A stretch of DNA of 15,115 bases from NCBI GenBank assembly GCA_035531675.1, contig DATKSL010000037.1, forward strand, positions 1 through 15,115. The letters are read 5' to 3'. A model generated the notes under the pieces. It had not been told where the DNA came from and made no database searches. It saw only the letters and a program-made list of their open reading frames with translations. This document shows positions 1-7,137 of the stretch, piece by piece (within the stretch, counting starts at the first letter, position 1; each line of letters opens with the position of its first letter). The position numbers and the translations under genes were made by a program. The stretch is from JAJPIG01 sp035531675 (GTDB lineage: Bacteria; Desulfobacterota; Binatia; Binatales; Binataceae).

Positions 1-23
1 CGTCGCCGCCGGCGGCGGCGACG
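1..23. repeat. GC-rich inverted repeat in the rnhA 3' region
   Basis: Arms CGTCGCCGCC and GGCGGCGACG (10 bases each) flank a 3-base centre. It encodes part of the Ala/Gly tract after the Cys-X2-Cys motif. It could be a by-product of GC-rich Ala/Gly codons. Confidence 0.4.
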
Positions 24-538
24 AACCGCCGCCCGCATCCCGCGCATAGCCGAATCGTCTCGCCCGGCGCAAGCATCGGGGTCAGCGCCGCCGCGTCGCC
101 GCCGTTGCGCGCCGGTCCCGATGGACTGCCGGTAGCGGCCCCCGCGGCGCGCTGGGCGAGGCCGTCGGCCCGCTCATTGAGCGGGTCGCCGGCGTGGCCG
201 CGCACCCATTCGAAGGCAACCTGGGTATGGCGGCCGACCGCGGCGTCAAGCTCCTGCCACAGGTCGCGATTCTCGCGCCGCCGCCATCCGTCGTTCATGG
301 TCTTGACGAGATACTGGCTGTCGGTCCGCAGGATCACTTTGGAATGCGCAGCCAGATGGCGCAGCGCTTCGAGCGCCGCCGTGATCTCCATCCGGTTGTT
401 GGTGGTATGCGACTCCGAGCCGGACAACTCGGTCTCGGCGCCGTCGGGCGCGATTATAACTGCGCCCCATCCGCCGGGCCCGGGATTCCCGAGACAGGAG
501 CCGTCGGCGTAAACCAGGATCGGCTTGCCGGCCGTCAT
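1..538 (-). CDS. rnhA: Ribonuclease HI with C-terminal Cys-X2-Cys extension (partial, 3' end off window)
   Basis: Ribonuclease HI cleaves the RNA strand of RNA-DNA hybrids in the cytoplasm, for example primers and R-loops. The frame opens at an ATG at 538 and stays open to the window edge, giving 179 codons with no stop. The DEDD metal-binding set is visible: D12 in YADGSC, E51 in NNRMEITAALEAL, D73 in LRTDSQYLV and D125 in NERADGLA. The flexible-loop histidine is H115 in RGHAGDP. The catalytic domain ends near residue 132. Beyond it lie a Gly/Ala/Pro linker (133-159) and LCAGCGRRF (164-172), which looks like half of a zinc ribbon whose second half would be outside the window. Bacterial RNase HI is usually about 150-160 residues, so this one is extended. 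It starts 19 bases after the glgA stop on the same strand, so cotranscription is likely. No strong Shine-Dalgarno sequence precedes the ATG. Family identity is secure; the role of the extension is unknown. Confidence 0.93.
   Translation of the reverse strand, partial: MTAGKPILVYADGSCLGNPGPGGWGAVIIAPDGAETELSGSESHTTNNRMEITAALEALRHLAAHSKVILRTDSQYLVKTMNDGWRRRENRDLWQELDAAVGRHTQVAFEWVRGHAGDPLNERADGLAQRAAGAATGSPSGPARNGGDAAALTPMLAPGETIRLCAGCGRRFVAAAGGD
169..185. repeat. 8-base inverted repeat with 1-base centre, inside rnhA
   Basis: CCCGCTCA and TGAGCGGG flank a single T. It lies over the codons of the catalytic PLNERAD segment. An 8-base arm is within chance range for a window this size. Confidence 0.4.
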
Positions 539-557
539 AACAGGTTGCGCCCGGCCG

Positions 558-2372
558 TCAGGCGCTGGCGTGCGCGGCGCGCTCGGTCCGCAGGCGCGTG
601 AACCAGTCGAGGTATTCCCGGGCCGCCCGCGGCCACGCGAAATCCGCCGCGAAGCCGTTATCCATCAGACGCCCCCACGCCGCGCGATTGTGAAACACCT
701 CGAGCGCCCGCGCGCAGGCCGAGAACAGCGCCTCGGCACGATATTCGTCGAACCGAAAGCCGTTGCCCGCGCCGGTCTCGGGGTTGAACTCGACCACCGT
801 GTCGCGCAGTCCGCCGGTGGCGCGCACCAGCGGCACGCTGCCATAGCGCAGCGCGTACATCTGCGTGAGGCCGCACGGCTCGAAGCGCGACGGCATCAGG
901 AAGATGTCCGAGCCGGCCTGGATGCGATGGGCGAGCGCATTGTCAAAACCGGTTTGTATCCGCAGGCGATCGGCGTAGCGCTCGGCCGCCTGGCGGAAGA
1001 ATTCCTCGGAGGCCGGGTCGCCGCTGCCCAGAATCACCATCTGGAGATCGAGCTGCATCAGCGCTTCCATCGCGTCCATCAGCAGGTCGGTGCCCTTCTG
1101 CGGAGTCAGCCGCGTGACCATCCCGATTAGCGGCCGGGCGGGATCCTGCGGCAGATGGAACTCGTCGCGCAGCGCGGCGACGCAGCGTTGCTTGCCGGCC
1201 GGATCGGAGCGGCTGTAACAATACGGGATCATCAGATCGACGGCCGGATCCCATTCGGCATAATCGACGCCGTTGAGGATGCCGACGAAGCGATCGCCGC
1301 GCGAACGAAAAACTCCTTCGAGCCCGAACCCGAGCTCCGGATCGTTCGCAATCTCGCGCGCGTAGCCGGGGCTCACGGTCGAAGTGCCGTCGGCCAGCAT
1401 GATCGCGCCCTTCATCAGGTTGATACGGCCCCAGAATTCGAGACACTCGACCGAGAAGTAGGAAGGATCGAGATTGAGCAGCGCAAAGTCGCCGGCCTCG
1501 AAGATGCCCTGGAAGGCGAGATTGTGGACCGTGAAAATCGCCAGCGCGTCGCGCAGCCGATCGCGCAGCGCCGGGTCCGCGCGCATCACGATCGGCGCCA
1601 TCGAGCTATGCCAGTCGTGCGCGTGGACGACGTCGGGATGTATCAGCTCGGCGGCGGCCAGCGCCGCGGCCCGTCCGAAGACGGCGTAGCGCCGGAAATT
1701 GTCCGAGTACGGAGTGCCACGCTCGCCGTATACGCCCTCGCGTCCAAAATAGGCCGGGCTGTCTATCAGGTAGAGCGGCACGCCGGCGCCGTCGGCGCGC
1801 AGCACGTTGAACTGCTCGACCGAGTCGCCGAACGGCACGCTCAGCGGCGGGCCGACCGGAGTGGGATTGAGCGCGCTCAGGATAGAGCGGTAACCCGGCA
1901 GTATCACCACCGGATCAGCTCCCGCTTGCTTGAGCGCTCTGGGCAGCGCGCCGATTACGTCGGCCAGGCCGCCGACTTTCGCCCACGGCGTGATTTCTGC
2001 GGCAATAATTGCAATTTTCATTGCACCAGGTTCCCGGGGTGAAGCCGCGATCGTTTCGAGCGGAGCGGGCGCCACGCCGTTGGCGGCGCCGACCGATTGT
2101 GCGACCGCGGGCCGCGTCGGACGCTTGGCCTGCGGCTTGCCGTCGACTAAAGACTTTACCTTCTTCGCCATCATGCCGAGCTTGGCGGATTTGGCCGCGA
2201 GTCGCGAGTTTACGGGCTTGCGCGGTTTCGCCGGCTTGGCGGACGACAGCGGTTTCGCGCGCTTGCGCGGCGCGGACGAAGCCGGCTTGACGGGCTTGGG
2301 TGGCTTGCGCCGCGCCGGCCGGTCGCCGAGCAGCAGGTCAAGCAACTGATCTGGAGGCCTTTGATTCGCCAT
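558..2372 (-). CDS. glgA: Glycogen synthase (ADP-glucose type, GT5) with basic N-terminal extension
   Basis: The enzyme transfers glucose from ADP-glucose onto growing alpha-1,4-glucan and is cytosolic. The canonical protein begins near residue 118 with MKIAIIAAEITPWAKVGGLADV, which carries the K-x-G-G-L ADP-glucose motif (K132). VHAHDWHSS follows, and near 493-530 comes the C-terminal nucleotide-binding segment SRFEPCGLTQMYALRYGSVP then TGGLRDTV. The whole ORF is 604 codons against about 480 for the family. The extra 117 N-terminal residues are rich in Lys, Pro, Ala and Arg with repeated KPxKP-type units, like a low-complexity nucleic-acid- or polymer-binding tail. Third positions in the extension are G/C-biased like the rest of the gene, so the long start (ATG 2372) looks coding, but the short start (ATG 2021) cannot be excluded. 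Neither start has a strong Shine-Dalgarno sequence. The gene is 52 bases downstream of the galT remnant and upstream of rnhA on the same strand. Confidence 0.95.
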   Translation of the reverse strand: MANQRPPDQLLDLLLGDRPARRKPPKPVKPASSAPRKRAKPLSSAKPAKPRKPVNSRLAAKSAKLGMMAKKVKSLVDGKPQAKRPTRPAVAQSVGAANGVAPAPLETIAASPREPGAMKIAIIAAEITPWAKVGGLADVIGALPRALKQAGADPVVILPGYRSILSALNPTPVGPPLSVPFGDSVEQFNVLRADGAGVPLYLIDSPAYFGREGVYGERGTPYSDNFRRYAVFGRAAALAAAELIHPDVVHAHDWHSSMAPIVMRADPALRDRLRDALAIFTVHNLAFQGIFEAGDFALLNLDPSYFSVECLEFWGRINLMKGAIMLADGTSTVSPGYAREIANDPELGFGLEGVFRSRGDRFVGILNGVDYAEWDPAVDLMIPYCYSRSDPAGKQRCVAALRDEFHLPQDPARPLIGMVTRLTPQKGTDLLMDAMEALMQLDLQMVILGSGDPASEEFFRQAAERYADRLRIQTGFDNALAHRIQAGSDIFLMPSRFEPCGLTQMYALRYGSVPLVRATGGLRDTVVEFNPETGAGNGFRFDEYRAEALFSACARALEVFHNRAAWGRLMDNGFAADFAWPRAAREYLDWFTRLRTERAAHASA

Positions 2373-2424
2373 CGGCAGGCTCGCCGGAGATACAGCCTGC
2401 GCTCCTACGCCGGGTGACCCGGCT

Positions 2425-2625
2425 TCAGCCCGTCTGAGCCTGTTTCAGATCAGCGGGCTCAGCGCCGTTCAACACGGCGCGCAGATGCTTCGCGGCGGTC
2501 TCGGGCGGCACCGGGTTGATATAGAAGCCGGTCCCGACCTCGAAACCCGCCACCTTGGTGAGCGTGCGCTCGGTCGCCATCATGACCCAGCGGCCAACGA
2601 CGGGATCCTTTCTCAGTTCAGGCAT
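2425..2625 (-). pseudogene. galT: Galactose-1-phosphate uridylyltransferase remnant with in-frame internal deletion
   Basis: This 66-codon ORF joins both ends of GalT. Residues 1-20 (MPELRKDPVVGRWVMMATER) match the typical N-terminus. Residues 22 to about 52 (LTKVAGFEVGTGFYINPVPP and following residues) match the C-terminal segment that normally follows the second His-x-His region. The middle, roughly 270-290 residues with the zinc sites and the HPHSQ nucleophile motif, is missing. The protein therefore cannot be an active transferase, which in the Leloir pathway exchanges UDP between glucose and galactose. The reading frame is intact across the junction (about base 2566) and codon use is normal, so the deletion is recent, the mini-protein is kept, or the junction is an assembly error. 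The usual Trp in GFEWGTGFY is Val here. galT beside glgA fits a sugar or glycogen operon. Confidence 0.85.
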
Positions 2626-2629
2626 CTTT

Positions 2630-2658
2630 CATCTCAGACCCTGGCATCTCGGCCCTGG
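2630..2658. repeat. Imperfect tandem repeat in the galT-remnant leader
   Basis: CATCTCAGACCCTGG is followed directly by CATCTCGGCCCTGG (plus-strand orientation), ending 5 bases before the remnant's ATG. On the minus strand each unit contributes a GAGATG. The two ATGs are in frame with each other and open a 9-codon upstream frame whose TGA overlaps the start of the galT remnant. Confidence 0.6.
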
Positions 2659-2709
2659 CAAAACACTTCGAAACAGGCGCGATTATCACGTATCCGCCAG
2701 TCTTGGCTA

Positions 2710-2715
2710 ATCATA
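2710..2715 (-). promoter_or_regulatory. Putative extended -10 promoter for galT remnant-glgA-rnhA
   Basis: On the minus strand TGGTATGAT carries a TATGAT -10 hexamer preceded by TGn, the extended -10 form. No good -35 hexamer lies at 16-18 bases. Transcription would start about 78 bases before the 2625 ATG, and the site is in the only sizeable spacer between lon and this block. Confidence 0.4.
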
Positions 2716-2740
2716 CCACAGTGGAAACTGTCGGGACGAT

Positions 2741-2756
2741 AGGCGTCGTCACGCCT
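2741..2756. repeat. Hairpin between lon and the galT remnant
   Basis: AGGCGT and ACGCCT are perfect 6-base arms around a 4-base loop, 85 bases past the lon stop and just upstream of the putative extended -10. No T-run follows on the minus strand, so it is not a clear intrinsic terminator. An operator is equally possible. Confidence 0.4.
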
Positions 2757-2840
2757 CCATCATCCTCGGAAAATTTCCCTTCTGGTCCGGTGAAAGCGCG
2801 ATTGAAACAGATCGGCGCCATCGCGCGCAAATCGATCGAA

Positions 2841-5288
2841 CTAGTTCAGGACCCGGCTGCGCTCCGCGCTCGGCGAGGGTTCGCCGGCCGTCTCATGATC
2901 GTCCCGCGGCTTCAACACGGCGTTGAGCACCTCGTCAACGGTGTCGACGAAAATGAACTGCATCTCGTTCCTGACTTCGGCGGGAATATCCTCGAGATCG
3001 CTCTCGTTGCGGCGCGGCATAATAACCGTTTTGATTCCGGCCCGGCGCGCCGCCAGCATCTTCTCCTTGATGCCGCCGACCGGCAGCACCTTGCCACGCA
3101 ACGTGATCTCGCCCGTCATCGCGACGTCGGAGCGCACCGGTCGCCCGGTAAGCAGTGAGGCCAGCGAGGCCGCCACCGTCACCCCGGCCGACGGTCCGTC
3201 CTTCGGGATGCCGCCGGCGGGAATGTGCACGTGGATATCCGACTTCTCGAAGAAGTCGGGCTGGATGCCGAGGCGCTCGGCGCGCGATCGCACGTAGGAG
3301 AGCGCGGCCTGCGCCGACTCCTTCATCACGTCGCCCAGCGAGCCGGTCAGGGTCAGCCCCTTCTGCCCGCTCATCCGGGTGCTCTCGATGAACAGGATGT
3401 CGCCGCCGTTGGGCGTCCATGCCAGTCCGGTAGCGACGCCGGGCTCCTGATCGTGCTCCGCCACCTCGGAGAAAAACTTCGGCGGGCCGAGATACTTGTG
3501 GAGACTTTCCAGCGTAATCCGCTCGGGCGGCTGCTCGCCCTCGGTTATCGAGCGGGCGATCTTGCGGCAGATGCGCGCGATTTCGCGCTCGAGGTTGCGC
3601 AGCCCCGCCTCGCGCGTGTAGCTGCTAATCACCTCGGCCATGGTCTCGGGCGGAAACTCGATCTTCTGCGACTCCAGGCCGTTCTCGCGCAGCTGCTTGG
3701 GCACCAGATGCCGTCCGACGATCTGCAGCTTCTCTTCCTCGGTGTAGCCCGGCAGCTCCAGCACCTCCATCCGATCGCGCAGCGGCGCCGGGATGGTGTC
3801 GAGGACGTTGGCGGTGGTGATGAACAGCACGCCGGACAGATCGAACGGCACGTCCAGGTAATGATCCGAAAAGCTGTTGTTTTGTTCCGGATCGAGCACT
3901 TCGAGCAGCGCCGAGGCCGGATCGCCGCGGAAATCCGCGCCGAGTTTGTCGACCTCATCGAGGATGAACAACGGGTTGCGGGTGCCGGCGTTGCGGACCC
4001 CCTGGATGATACGGCCCGGCAGCGAGCCGATATAGGTGCGCCGATGGCCCCGGATCTCGGCCTCGTCGCGGATGCCGCCGAGCGAGAGCCGCACGAACTT
4101 GCGTCCCAGCGCGCGCGCGATCGAGCGCCCCAGCGAGGTCTTGCCGGTGCCCGGCGGGCCGACGAAGCACAGGATCGGCCCCTTGGTATCCGCCTTGAGC
4201 TTGCGCACGGCCAGGAACTCGAGGATGCGCTCCTTGACCTTCTCGAGGTCGTAATGATCTTCGTCCAGCACCTGGCGGGCATGCTTGATGTCGAGATTAT
4301 CGGTACTGGTGACGCTCCACGGCAGGGTCGTCAGCCAATCCAGGTAGGTGCGGACGACGGTATGCTCGGCTGACTCGGGCGGAATCATCTTGAGCCGCTC
4401 GAGTTCCTTGTCGGCCGCCTTGCGCGCCTCCTCGGGCATCTTGGCTTCCAGGATTTTGCGCTCGATATCCTCGATCTCGGAGGAGCGCTGGTCGCCTTCG
4501 CCGAGTTCCTTCTGGATCGCCTTGAGCTGCTGGCGCAGATAATACTCGCGCTGATTCTTGTTGAGCTCGGTCTGCACCTGGGACTGGATCTTGTGGCCCA
4601 GCTCCAGCAATTCGATTTCGCGCGTCAGGATCGCGATCAGTTTTTCGAGCCGCGCCCGCACGTCGAGCGAGGCCAGCAGCTCCTGCGCCTCTTCGACCGG
4701 AATCTTCAGATAGGAGGCCACCAGGTCGGTCAGCCGTCCCGGCTCCCGCACCTGCATCGCCATCACCTGCAACTCGTCGGGCAGATACGGCACCAGCGAG
4801 ACGAACTTGGAGAACTGGCTGACCAGATGGGCCTGCAGCGCTTCGCTCTCCTTGTCGTGCGTGAAGCTCTCGTTCAGACGCTGCACGTGCGCGACAAAAT
4901 AGGGCTCCTGGCGGGTGAATTCATTGAGCTCGATGCGCGCCAGTCCCTGTACCAGCACCCGCACGCTCTGGTCCGGGTACTTGAGGACCTTCAGGATCCG
5001 GACCGCGGTGCCGCGCTTATAGAGCCCGTCGGGGTGCGGGCTTTCCTCTTCAGGATTCTTCTGCGCCGCGAGCGCGATAATCCGCGCGTTGCCGCCGACT
5101 TCCGCGCCGCCGCCGACTTCTTCGATCAGTTTTAGCGATGACGCCCGCGATACCAGGAACGGATGAATCTGGCTCGGGAAGATTACGATTCCGCGCAGCG
5201 GCAGGACCGGCAACTCGGCCGGGATTTCCACCTCGCTCAGATCTTCTTCGAGCTCGAAGCGCCGTTCCCCTTTGGTTCTTTCTGCCAT
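2841..5288 (-). CDS. lon: ATP-dependent endopeptidase La
   Basis: Lon is a cytoplasmic hexameric AAA+ protease that degrades damaged and short-lived regulatory proteins. The 815-residue length is normal for LonA. An N-terminal LON substrate-binding domain spans about 24-220 (ELPVLPLRGIVIFPSQIHPF). A coiled linker holds NQREYYLRQQLKAIQKELGE (about 245-264). The AAA+ module has Walker A GPPGTGKT (377-384) and Walker B FILDEVDK (441-448). The C-terminal protease domain has catalytic Ser700 in PKDGPSAG and Lys743 in GGIKEK. The start at ATG 5288 is supported by an AAGGA Shine-Dalgarno sequence 5 bases upstream. The last roughly 20 residues form a polar tail. It is divergent from the DUF2203 gene. 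No sigma-32 or CIRCE-type heat-shock element is evident upstream. Confidence 0.98.
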   Translation of the reverse strand: MAERTKGERRFELEEDLSEVEIPAELPVLPLRGIVIFPSQIHPFLVSRASSLKLIEEVGGGAEVGGNARIIALAAQKNPEEESPHPDGLYKRGTAVRILKVLKYPDQSVRVLVQGLARIELNEFTRQEPYFVAHVQRLNESFTHDKESEALQAHLVSQFSKFVSLVPYLPDELQVMAMQVREPGRLTDLVASYLKIPVEEAQELLASLDVRARLEKLIAILTREIELLELGHKIQSQVQTELNKNQREYYLRQQLKAIQKELGEGDQRSSEIEDIERKILEAKMPEEARKAADKELERLKMIPPESAEHTVVRTYLDWLTTLPWSVTSTDNLDIKHARQVLDEDHYDLEKVKERILEFLAVRKLKADTKGPILCFVGPPGTGKTSLGRSIARALGRKFVRLSLGGIRDEAEIRGHRRTYIGSLPGRIIQGVRNAGTRNPLFILDEVDKLGADFRGDPASALLEVLDPEQNNSFSDHYLDVPFDLSGVLFITTANVLDTIPAPLRDRMEVLELPGYTEEEKLQIVGRHLVPKQLRENGLESQKIEFPPETMAEVISSYTREAGLRNLEREIARICRKIARSITEGEQPPERITLESLHKYLGPPKFFSEVAEHDQEPGVATGLAWTPNGGDILFIESTRMSGQKGLTLTGSLGDVMKESAQAALSYVRSRAERLGIQPDFFEKSDIHVHIPAGGIPKDGPSAGVTVAASLASLLTGRPVRSDVAMTGEITLRGKVLPVGGIKEKMLAARRAGIKTVIMPRRNESDLEDIPAEVRNEMQFIFVDTVDEVLNAVLKPRDDHETAGEPSPSAERSRVLN

Positions 5289-5349
5289 GGATTCCTTTTA
5301 TTCAGGAGGGAACATCCGCCCCAGCTTCCACCGCCCATCCCGTTTACGT

Positions 5350-5355
5350 AGTATA
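5350..5355 (-). promoter_or_regulatory. lon: Putative -10 element for lon
   Basis: Minus-strand TATACT lies 62 bases before the lon ATG and would give a 5' leader of about 54 bases. The -35 region is poor (ACCTTT at 16 bases). The site falls within a TACGTAGTATAC stretch that is itself nearly palindromic. Confidence 0.3.
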
Positions 5356-5399
5356 CGGTCTGGACTCAAGCAAAGGTACCCTCCACTCTTAAGGTTAAC

Positions 5400-5417
5400 C
5401 ACGGTTTGTCCACCGTG
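5400..5417. promoter_or_regulatory. Putative operator (inverted repeat) upstream of the DUF2203 gene
   Basis: CACGGT and ACCGTG are perfect 6-base arms around 6 bases, 20 bases before the TTG start. A GGTTAACC palindrome (5393-5400) abuts it. The position suits a repressor site for the plus-strand operon. No regulator gene is visible nearby. Confidence 0.3.
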
Positions 5418-5437
5418 CCAATGCCGGAGCAAGGCGC

Positions 5438-5863
5438 TTGCCAAGCGAGCGATTCGAGAGGCTCTTCACCCCCGCAGAGGCTAACGAGCTGATTCCGCGG
5501 CTCGAGGTGCTGATGCGCGAGTTACAGCTCGAGGCGACGCGCTTACGCACTGCAGTCGCTGAATTGACGCGCGCCGATCGCGAGCTGGCCAACGCCGATT
5601 TCAACCAGCTCATGGAACTCAGCCCGGAACTCAAAGAAATCGCCAATCGGATGGCGGACATGGCAGCGCAAATCGAGAGCTTCGGCTGCGTGCTCAAGGA
5701 TATCGAGCAGGGGCTGGTCGACTTTCCGTTCGATTCCGATGGCGAGATAGTTTTTCTATGTTGGCAATATGGCGAATCTCACCTGATCGCCTGGCATACT
5801 ATTGAAGGCGGTTTCGACAATCGTCGGCCGCTGCGCGGAGCACCCAAGACCTATCTGAATTGA
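5438..5863 (+). CDS. DUF2203 family protein
   Basis: A small soluble protein of 141 residues and unknown biochemical role. The N-terminal signature FTPAEANELIPRLE (10-23) and the C-terminal GEIVFLCWQYGE...AWHTIEGGFDNRRPL are typical of DUF2203. Between them is a predicted helical region (about 17-95) rich in Glu, Leu, Ala and Arg that probably forms a coiled coil. The start is a TTG at 5438: the frame closes at a TAA at 5396, no ATG lies in frame, and GGAGCAAGG sits 5-9 bases upstream. It is the first gene of a five-gene plus-strand run and is divergent from lon. The family name is confident; the function is not known. Confidence 0.88.
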   Translation: MPSERFERLFTPAEANELIPRLEVLMRELQLEATRLRTAVAELTRADRELANADFNQLMELSPELKEIANRMADMAAQIESFGCVLKDIEQGLVDFPFDSDGEIVFLCWQYGESHLIAWHTIEGGFDNRRPLRGAPKTYLN

Positions 5864-5879
5864 AGCGGCGCGGGCCGCT
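5864..5879 (+). repeat. Intra-operon hairpin right after the DUF2203 stop
   Basis: AGCGGC and GCCGCT flank a GCGG tetraloop immediately after the TGA. No T-run follows, so it is more likely an mRNA stability or partial attenuation element than a terminator. Confidence 0.4.
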
Positions 5880-5903
5880 GGCGAGACACTGACGGCGATT
5901 CCG

Positions 5904-6368
5904 ATGGCGTTGTTTTTCTATCTGTTATGCCTGGTGCTGTGGCTGGGCGGCATCGCGTTCTTCGGCGCGCTGGTCGCCCCGGTCCTGTTCACGCGCCTGA
6001 CCACGGCGCAGGCCGGCGCGGTGGTCAGCGTGCTGTTCCCGCGCTACTACATCCTGGGCTATATCTGCGGCGCACTCGGGATTGTGCTCGCGCTCTACCT
6101 CGCCGCCACGCGCGGGCCGCGCGGATGGTGGGTGGCGGCGGCCGCCGCGCTGGTAATCGCACTCGGACTCACGGTCTATGACGGGACCGTGGTCGCACCC
6201 CAGGTCCACGCCATCCGGACGGTCGCCGAGCAGGAGCATCCGGATCCGGTCCTCAAGGCGCGCTTCGATCGGCTCCATCACCAGTCGGCGCGGCTGTTCG
6301 TGTTGACCGGAATCCTCGACCTGCTGGCGCTCGCCGGCACCGCGGTCGCATTGTCGCCGCGCAAGTGA
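5904..6368 (+). CDS. DUF4149-type four-helix integral membrane protein
   Basis: A 154-residue inner-membrane protein of unknown function. Four hydrophobic segments are visible at about 5-28, 49-69, 75-95 and 129-150. Family-like landmarks are the WLGGIAFFGALVAPVLF start, the VYDGTVVAPQ loop after helix three and FDRLHHQSARLFVLTGILDLL before helix four, as in DUF4149/TMEM205-like proteins. The helix 3-4 loop (about 96-128) carries charged residues and two adjacent histidines. ATG 5904 is taken as the start because hydrophobic sequence begins at once after it; no clear Shine-Dalgarno sequence is present. It sits 40 bases after the DUF2203 gene and 4 bases before the HAD gene, so cotranscription is likely. 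Confidence 0.85.
   Translation: MALFFYLLCLVLWLGGIAFFGALVAPVLFTRLTTAQAGAVVSVLFPRYYILGYICGALGIVLALYLAATRGPRGWWVAAAAALVIALGLTVYDGTVVAPQVHAIRTVAEQEHPDPVLKARFDRLHHQSARLFVLTGILDLLALAGTAVALSPRK
5997..6028. repeat. Imperfect inverted repeat in the DUF4149 gene
   Basis: Arms of 13 bases (5997-6009 and 6016-6028) pair at 12 positions around a 6-base loop. At this GC content one such structure in 15 kb could arise by chance. Confidence 0.35.
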
Positions 6369-6372
6369 GCCG

Positions 6373-7137
6373 ATGGCGACCGCGGACATCAAGGCGGTAG
6401 TGCTCGACCTGTTCGACACGCTGGTGCGATGGGACCCCGAGCGGCTGCCGCTGTTCGCCTGGCGCGGGCGCGAGATGCGCAGCACGGTGCCGTGGTTTAT
6501 CGATCATCTCGAAAAGGCCATCCTCGACCGCTTCGATCGCGAAGCGGCCATCGAGGTCTACTTCGAGGTGCTCAAGGAGATCAACGACCAGCGCGAGCGC
6601 GAGGCGATTGAAATCAGCTGCCTCGACCGCTTCGTCCGCATGCTGGTGCGGCTCGGTTTCGGCGACGATCGGGAAGTCGGGGAACTCGCCGCCGAGCTCA
6701 GGCATCTGCACATGTCGGGCGTGCGGCAGGTGACCTGGGCGCCGCCGGATTGGGTCGCAGCAGTGCGCGAAATCGCGCCGCATTATCGGCTCGGCCTGCT
6801 CTCCAATTTCGACGATTCCGAGACCGGTCACCAGATCGTGCAGGATACCGGCATCGCCGGCCTGTTCGACGCGATCATCATCTCGGCCGACGTCGGCCTC
6901 CGAAAACCGCATCCCGAGGTCTTCCGGCAAATTGCCGCGATGCTCGAATCCGCGCCCGCCGAAATCCTGTTTGTCGGCGATACGCCGCGCTACGACGTGC
7001 TCGGCGCTTTTCAGGCCGGGATGCGCACGGTGTGGCTCAACGATCGCAAGGACCCGCTCACCGCCGACATCCCCGCACCCGACTACATCATCAAGGATCT
7101 GAGCGAGCTGCCGGCGCTGCTGGCGAGCCTGCGATGA
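6373..7137 (+). CDS. HAD-superfamily hydrolase, subfamily IA-like
   Basis: A predicted soluble hydrolase of 254 residues, probably a phosphatase or dehalogenase-like enzyme; the substrate is unknown. The four HAD motifs are visible: motif I VVLDLFDTL with nucleophile D12, motif II GLLSNF (S144), motif III VGLRKPHP (K178) and motif IV ILFVGDTPRYD (D203, D208). A helical cap domain lies between motifs I and II (about 20-130). Motif I has Phe14 at the +2 position where phosphatases usually have the acid/base Asp. Some IA members and haloacid dehalogenases share this feature, so phosphatase activity should not be assumed. It follows the DUF4149 gene by 4 bases and overlaps the next gene by the ATGA quartet. 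Confidence 0.93.
   Translation: MATADIKAVVLDLFDTLVRWDPERLPLFAWRGREMRSTVPWFIDHLEKAILDRFDREAAIEVYFEVLKEINDQREREAIEISCLDRFVRMLVRLGFGDDREVGELAAELRHLHMSGVRQVTWAPPDWVAAVREIAPHYRLGLLSNFDDSETGHQIVQDTGIAGLFDAIIISADVGLRKPHPEVFRQIAAMLESAPAEILFVGDTPRYDVLGAFQAGMRTVWLNDRKDPLTADIPAPDYIIKDLSELPALLASLR
6522..6556. repeat. Quasi-palindrome in the HAD gene
   Basis: CCTCGA plus CCGCTTCG pair with CGAAGCGG plus TCGAGG around a 4-base loop. One 3-base bulge (CCA) interrupts the right arm, leaving 14 paired bases. It covers the codons of the LDRFDREAAIE segment. Confidence 0.45.

Noticed and set aside
3225..4373. A 382-codon plus-strand open frame opposite lon
   Set aside because: It is complementary to conserved AAA+ and protease codons and has no recognisable domain.
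5289..5437. A heat-shock promoter (sigma-32 or CIRCE) for lon
   Set aside because: CTTGAG occurs on the minus strand but no CCCCAT-type -10 lies at 13-15 bases, and no TTAGCACTC inverted repeat is present.
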